Below, one piece after another: positions 60,101 through 64,000 of a DNA stretch of 64,000 nt. Below the pieces are notes generated by a model. The model was not told the origin of the DNA and ran no database searches. It worked only from the letters and a program-made list of their open reading frames with translations. The position numbers and the translations under genes are program-made. The DNA lies in the NCBI GenBank assembly GCA_013396915.1, contig VWZL01001304.1, forward strand, positions 1,183,393 through 1,247,392, in the 5' to 3' direction. Each line of letters begins with the position of its first letter. Within the stretch, counting starts at the first letter, position 1. Origin of the DNA: Stercorarius parasiticus (taxonomy: Eukaryota; Chordata; Aves; Charadriiformes; Stercorariidae).

Positions 60101-61946
60101 ACATAAAAGGAAAATCTTATTTATATTTTACTTGGAATTTTTTTCTTTTTTTTTTTTAATTTTTTAAGCAAAATTGCAACACACTTTCCTGGTGGGAACG
60201 AGAGAGTAAAACACTGAGCCAATTTAAATTTAAAAGTTGAAAAGTCTGTATAAGCCATGGGAGACTTGATCTGTATTAAAACATTGAAATGTAAAAAAAT
60301 GTTAATAGCTTAATATATATATGATTTTTTGAAGGTGGCGGTCCTTATTCCTTTCCGGAATCGCCATGAGCATCTTCCAATTTTTTTCCGTCATCTCATA
60401 CCTATGTTGCAGAAGCAGCGACTGGAATTTGCCTTCTATGTTGTTGAACAGGTAACAGCATTTACTTGAAAAGTCACACTTTGAGATTCTTTGCTAAAGC
60501 AGATTTGATATTCTTATCAAGATTTGGATGAATCCCAAATTTAAAAATTGTTATTGTGGTGTTCTAATCCTTTGAATGAAAAAGGAAAGTTCAGCTGCAT
60601 TCCCCAGTTTAAGCAGTGGCAAGATACATGTTGCTTTTTTTCAAATATGGCCTGATATTTTATAGGTTATAACATGGCCTCTTTGAATCTATTGTCTTTC
60701 TAAGTTTTCAAGGAAAAAAAAAAAGGGTTTTATGTGTAATAATTAGAAATGGTCACTTACAGAAGGCCATTTTACAGCATAGGCTCACTGAAATCCGGTT
60801 GAAGACAATAGTATTAAAATGTGTACTGTCCAGTTAATGTATGTGAAATACAATGGAGGCATTAATGATATAAAATTGCGAACTAGGACCTTGGCTAGGG
60901 GTCTCTTTGGAAACGGAGGAGTGGATATGGAGGGGAAAAAAAGACTTTTTTTTTTTTTTTTTTTAAAAAAAAGGAAAGAAGTTTCTGCTAGTCACAATCA
61001 AGGAAGAAAGTAGTTCAGATGGGTTGCTTAAGGAGTTTGCACTGTTGTTGGCTCTAGTAGATAGCTTATTTTTCATGGTTTATGTAATGCAATATTTTCA
61101 GGTGACAAAGTGAAAAGTTTACAAAAAAAAAAGTTCCTCTAAATTGTCATTTTAAAAAAAGGCATGTAGGATGCATTTACTATATCAAAAGGCTCTATGT
61201 TGTTTTGTTTGTTCAAAATGGACATCAGAAGATTTAAATTGTACTAGAAATAAAAATTAACATAAAAATTGAATCTGACTTTATTAAAGTTTCTAAGAAA
61301 CTGGAAGTCAGTTCTAATAATATAAGGTTGATAATAAACATGTAACCAAGTTGTAGGTATTTTCACAGCATTGGAAGTTTTTCAGTAGTTGACTGTCTTA
61401 ACAAGAAACAAAACTTAATGTTCCTTTCTTAGTTTGTATCAGTATTTCTTTAACTCGTAATGTCATGCTGTATTAATCCAAACCACTCACATTTCGATAC
61501 CTCGGAGCTACTAGTGCTATGAGTTGCTGTTCTGTTCAGTTTTGGGTAAGAGGGGAAAATATCTGACTTTTTAATTCACAAAATACAGTTGATGTAATTG
61601 GTGGTAACCAGAGTTATTGCTCTGCTTAACTAGAGGAATAACAGGCATCCTTGTCAATACTTTTTTTTTTTTTGCGTGGTAGAGGATGTATTTCTCATAG
61701 TATTGAAATTTTGTCTCTTCTTGATTCTTACAATGTCTCCTTTGTTTTCTGTTTGAAGACAGGTACACAACCTTTTAATCGTGCAATGCTCTTTAATGTT
61801 GGCTTCAAAGAGGCTATGAAGGATGCTGTCTGGGACTGCATAATATTTCATGATGTGGATCACTTACCTGAAAATGACCGAAATTATTATGGATGTGGAG
61901 AAATGCCACGCCATTTTGCAGCAAAGCTTGACAAATACATGTACAT
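53989..61946 (+). CDS. B4GALT6: B4GALT6, beta-1,4-galactosyltransferase 6 (partial, exons 2-6 of 9)
   Basis: The gene encodes a Golgi type II membrane glycosyltransferase (family GT7) that moves galactose from UDP-galactose to glucosylceramide, giving lactosylceramide. Five coding exons on the + strand join in frame (53989-54105, 54507-54620, 59698-59822, 60335-60451, 61759-61946) with phases 1,1,0,0,2, and cover about residues 39-259 of a roughly 382-residue protein. The stem sequence NTYLFMVQARGIMLREN matches B4GALT6 as I recall it; the paralogue B4GALT5 differs here (MMQAQGILIRDN). The UDP-binding motif PFRNRHEHL and the metal-binding DVD are intact and no stop or frameshift is seen. Exon 1 (tail plus membrane anchor) is not in readable sequence and is inferred to sit in the gap at 37339-38191. 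Exons 7-9, with the WGWGGEDDD region, are beyond the window. Introns 2 to 5 are 401, 5075, 512 and 1307 bases. Identity is very sure; the missing ends are an assembly and window limit, not evidence of a pseudogene. Confidence 0.97.
54106..54506 (+). other. B4GALT6: B4GALT6 intron 2 (401 bases)
   Basis: Bounded by GTAAGA and TTTAAG. It contains an A- and C-rich low-complexity tract at about 54151-54214 (AAAACCC, CAACA words). Nothing else seen. Confidence 0.9.
54507..54620 (+). CDS. B4GALT6: B4GALT6 exon 3 (stem region)
   Basis: This 114-base exon lies only 401 bases after exon 2, between the acceptor TTTAAG and the donor ATGA|GTAAGT, with phase 1 at both ends. It encodes D-YPEGNNSSD through PEKLPYM, about residues 78-115. 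Sequons at NNSS and NFT suggest a glycosylated stem. Relative to the human protein as I remember it, the middle is less conserved: a Cys (codon 54536-54538) replaces the Tyr after NNSSD, and SPYQACPEK replaces SPYLPCPEK. The conserved Cys before PEK is kept. Confidence 0.96.
   Translation: MILKETILVTVLLKQQCIFQKTSLTLPTRLVQRSCLT
54621..59697 (+). other. B4GALT6: B4GALT6 intron 3 (about 5.1 kb)
   Basis: Bounded by GTAAGT and TATTTAG. AT-rich with many T-runs, including a TTTTG-type repeat at about 57249-57281. No exon, recognised mobile element or RNA gene. Confidence 0.85.
57249..57281. repeat. T-rich / TTTTG simple repeat
   Basis: Run of T followed by three TTTTG-type units in intron 3. Confidence 0.8.
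59698..59822 (+). CDS. B4GALT6: B4GALT6 exon 4 (start of catalytic domain)
   Basis: This 125-base exon follows a 5.1-kb intron. It has a strong pyrimidine tract (TTTTTCCCCTCTATTTAG) and the donor AAG|GTGAGA. It runs from phase 1 to phase 0 and encodes (R)GLIDVNMSEISFDEIEQLF to KDCKPRWK, about residues 116-157. It leads into the catalytic fold and carries the family-typical GGHWKPKDCKPRWK stretch. The sequon NMS replaces the human NVS. No disruption is seen. Confidence 0.97.
59823..60334 (+). other. B4GALT6: B4GALT6 intron 4 (512 bases)
   Basis: Bounded by GTGAGA and TTTTGAAG; AT-rich, nothing else seen. Confidence 0.9.
60335..60451 (+). CDS. B4GALT6: B4GALT6 exon 5 (UDP-galactose binding motif)
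   Basis: This 117-base exon encodes exactly 39 codons (phase 0 to 0), from VAVLIPFRNRHEHLPIFF to EFAFYVVEQ, about residues 158-196. PFRNRHEHL is the nucleotide-sugar binding motif of the beta-4-galactosyltransferases. The acceptor is TTTTTTGAAG and the donor CAG|GTAACA. Two residues, Arg in IFFRH and the first Val-Val in YVVEQ, match B4GALT5 rather than human B4GALT6 as I recall them, which suggests the ancestral state is kept in this lineage. Confidence 0.97.
60452..61758 (+). other. B4GALT6: B4GALT6 intron 5 (1307 bases)
   Basis: Bounded by GTAACA and GTTTGAAG. It contains a run of 19 Ts followed directly by 8 As (60946-60972). Nothing else recognised. Confidence 0.9.
60946..60972. repeat. 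T19-A8 homopolymer junction
   Basis: A run of T (60946-60964) passes directly into a run of A (60965-60972), able to fold on itself as an A:T hairpin. Confidence 0.9.
61759..61946 (+). CDS. B4GALT6: B4GALT6 exon 6 (catalytic core with DVD metal site)
   Basis: This 188-base exon (phase 0 to 2) encodes TGTQPFNRAMLFNVGFKEAM through RHFAAKLDKYMY, about residues 197-259. The DVD triplet at 61852-61860 (in FHDVDHLPEND) is the Mn2+-coordinating motif of the family, and NRAMLFNVGF is part of the core fold. The donor is AT|GTAAGT. The acceptor region contains two AGs four bases apart (GAAG|ACAG|GTAC). Only the first keeps the frame (Glu-Gln-Thr-Gly-Thr-Gln), so the start is placed there. Confidence 0.97.
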
Positions 61947-64000
61947 GTAAGTAATTAACTTTATTCATGTTGCTTCTTAAAGATCCAGAAACATTCTTAA
62001 AGTGTGTATGAATCTTGTGACAGTATATACAGTAGGTGAAACCAATAACCAGACTCCTATCGTGCTATTTATATAAATTAATATCTAGTTATTAAAAGGA
62101 AGATTTAAGTTTAGTGTCTACATTTGATATGTTGCTAATTTGAAGATATTATTTGTAATGTTCAACGTTGAAGTTGTTGCAGTGAGGTTGATCTTTAAAA
62201 ACAGACGGCTGCCTGTTGAGGGGGAAAAACTTACCTTACTTATTAGAAATCTTTTTGGGCTACATAAGCCTTTGGGATGGCTGTTAACAAAGATAAGCAC
62301 ATTATCTGCAGCAAAATACCACAGGAAAAGATGTCTTGCTTAGTTTTCTTATAAATGTAGAATTTATTTCTGCTTTGTACTGCTTTTTAAACAGAAGATT
62401 TTCTTACTGATAGACCACTTCATATCTTGTATTCAGCCTCTATTGGAATTTGATGAATGTAGTGGGTCCTGCAGTTTTATGACCTCCTTTTCTTCTGCCG
62501 TTTTACGTTAATGATGTTTCACTTGCTTTTTAACGCTCTGCTATCTCATGACACTCTTCTAGTCACTTCACATAAAGCTGTAGCTTATTGCTTGCTATAT
62601 GTGTGTATTTGCCATCCTGAAATTTTATTTGTGAAGCTGATCAACTTGACAACCTGGTCAACCTGACAGATCAAAAGCATTGAGAACATGACTCTGTGTT
62701 TGGACTTAAGGTTGTTGGCCAATTAGCAGACAAACATTTAAGGATTTTATTTGTATTTAAAAATATATAAATAAACACATGTAAATATATATTTCATCTA
62801 TCTTTACATGTATTTATAAAATACTTTGTGCTTATACATACATTTATAAAATTTATAAAATGTCTAATGTATGTATAAGTACATGCTTTTAAAATATAGA
62901 AATAAGTATCTATTTCTGTATATATATAAAAAAAGTGCATGTGCACCACTCACACTTAAAAATGAATAAAAAACTCAAACAGTTCCATAAACTGTCATAC
63001 CCCAGTTGTTTGTATTTTTGGTTGGTGGGTTGCTTTGAGGCTGTTGGTGGTTTTTTTGTTTTTCTTTTAGTGGGTAGGGTGGTTTCTGGGTGTTTTTTAG
63101 GACACCTGTTATTTCGATTAATGTTGAAAGGGCTATATAGCAACAACCTTCCCCAAAAGCTATTAAGATTTGGTTGAATCCTGTGTTTCCACAGAGATCA
63201 GAAATTACATGACTGTGTATTTCTCTTTCTTCCCCCTTGCATTCTGGAGTTATTTGTCCTTCAGTGTGGCAATTGTGTCCTAAGCAATAGTAAATCTTTT
63301 TGTAGATAGTCCTAAGTCCTTGAAGGTTCCAGATTTGGAAGCATCTCCTTAGAGATATGTTTGATTACTTTTATTTTTGAAATTGTGTGCTATTTCTGAA
63401 AGAGGAAGGCACTTTACTGTATCAGCTTCTGGGTTAAGGATGCAAGTCAATATTGATGGAAGTAAATACAGATAACTTAAATATTTATTTATTGGTTTTT
63501 TTTAGATTGACAAAGTGTTTTGAGAGCTGGAAATCACATTGCTGGGGCCTTAGTATGTTATGTTATATAGCTATAGTGGCTATTTTTGTTGGCCAGATGC
63601 TTATTAATAATGTGTTAGTAATTACTGATTGCTTAATGACAAAAAAGACTATAGATCCTTCTGATTCGAAAGTTTTAGCTTCTAAAAACTGGAAAACTGT
63701 TTTTTAAATAAGTATGTATTTCATTATGGTTGAATACATACTGTTAAACTCTTCCTCTCAAGTTTTAACAGTTCTGTAGAATATAGTAATGAATTAAAAT
63801 TACTGAATTGATGCATTACTGATTTGTAATTTTTTTCAGTTGATTAGAGTGTTCTTTCAGTTGAATAGTGTCTGTCAACATTCAATAGTTCGAGTGCCTC
63901 ACTTTACACTTCGGCTTTGGGTCTAAATCAGTCCTCTGAAACATGTGATAGACTTTTGTTTCATGTGCTGATGCTAATTTGAGGTACAGTCTAAGGGTAC
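61947..64000 (+). other. B4GALT6: B4GALT6 intron 6 (continues past the window)
   Basis: Starts at the GTAAGT donor of exon 6. Exon 7 (LPY...FFGGVSGLT region) was looked for and not found, so the intron is longer than 2 kb. It holds an AT-rich hairpin zone at about 62757-62930 and a T/G-rich tract at about 63005-63095. Confidence 0.85.
62831..62879. repeat. Inverted repeat with 14-base perfect arms in an AT-rich zone
   Basis: CTTATACATACATT (62831-62844) and AATGTATGTATAAG (62866-62879) are exact reverse complements with a 21-base loop. The loop contains TTTATAAAA twice. The surrounding 62757-62930 is almost pure AT. Confidence 0.9.

Noticed and set aside
1..64000. CRISPR arrays, operons, phage or other prokaryotic systems
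   Set aside because: The sequence is plainly vertebrate nuclear DNA: spliced gene, CR1 LINEs, LTRs, CpG island.

Overview
This is a vertebrate nuclear genomic window, most probably from a bird outside the chicken/duck lineage. It has CR1 LINE fragments with the avian 3' end, an ERVL-type solo LTR of the kind common in Neoaves, no SINEs that I recognise, compact AT-rich non-coding DNA and one CpG-island promoter. The only protein-coding gene I can support is B4GALT6 (beta-1,4-galactosyltransferase 6, a lactosylceramide synthase of the Golgi), on the + strand. Five consecutive coding exons (2 to 6) are readable with correct splice sites and phases. Exon 1, with the start codon, cytoplasmic tail and membrane anchor, is not visible and almost certainly lies in the 853-base assembly gap (37339-38191) inside the CpG island. 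Exons 7-9 lie beyond the right edge.

Layout. 1-36.4 kb: intergenic DNA upstream of B4GALT6 with no recognisable gene. It holds three short CR1 fragments (about 2.64, 15.03 and 18.35 kb), one nearly complete solo LTR (5.9-6.45 kb), simple repeats and several perfect short inverted repeats. 36.4-38.4 kb: GC-rich promoter region with GC box, CACGTG and CCAAT motifs, two single-base Ns, a 65-base exact duplication abutting the gap, and a quadruplex-prone G-rich edge. 38.4-53.99 kb: intron 1, carrying two larger CR1 copies, one of which has lost its reverse-transcriptase region, and a rearranged second LTR preceded by a three-copy 27-base tandem repeat. 53.99-61.95 kb: exons 2-6. 61.95-64 kb: intron 6.

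How it works together. B4GALT6 transfers galactose from UDP-galactose to glucosylceramide to make lactosylceramide, the precursor of most complex glycosphingolipids. The visible exons cover the lumenal stem with its N-glycosylation sites, the nucleotide-sugar motif (PFRNRHEHL) and the metal-binding DVD. Nothing here looks like a new multi-gene system. The items most worth a second look are the misassembled promoter gap, a perfect 24-base palindrome 302 bases upstream of exon 2, a candidate unannotated exon at 15.29 kb, the deleted CR1, and the small tandem repeat next to the second LTR.
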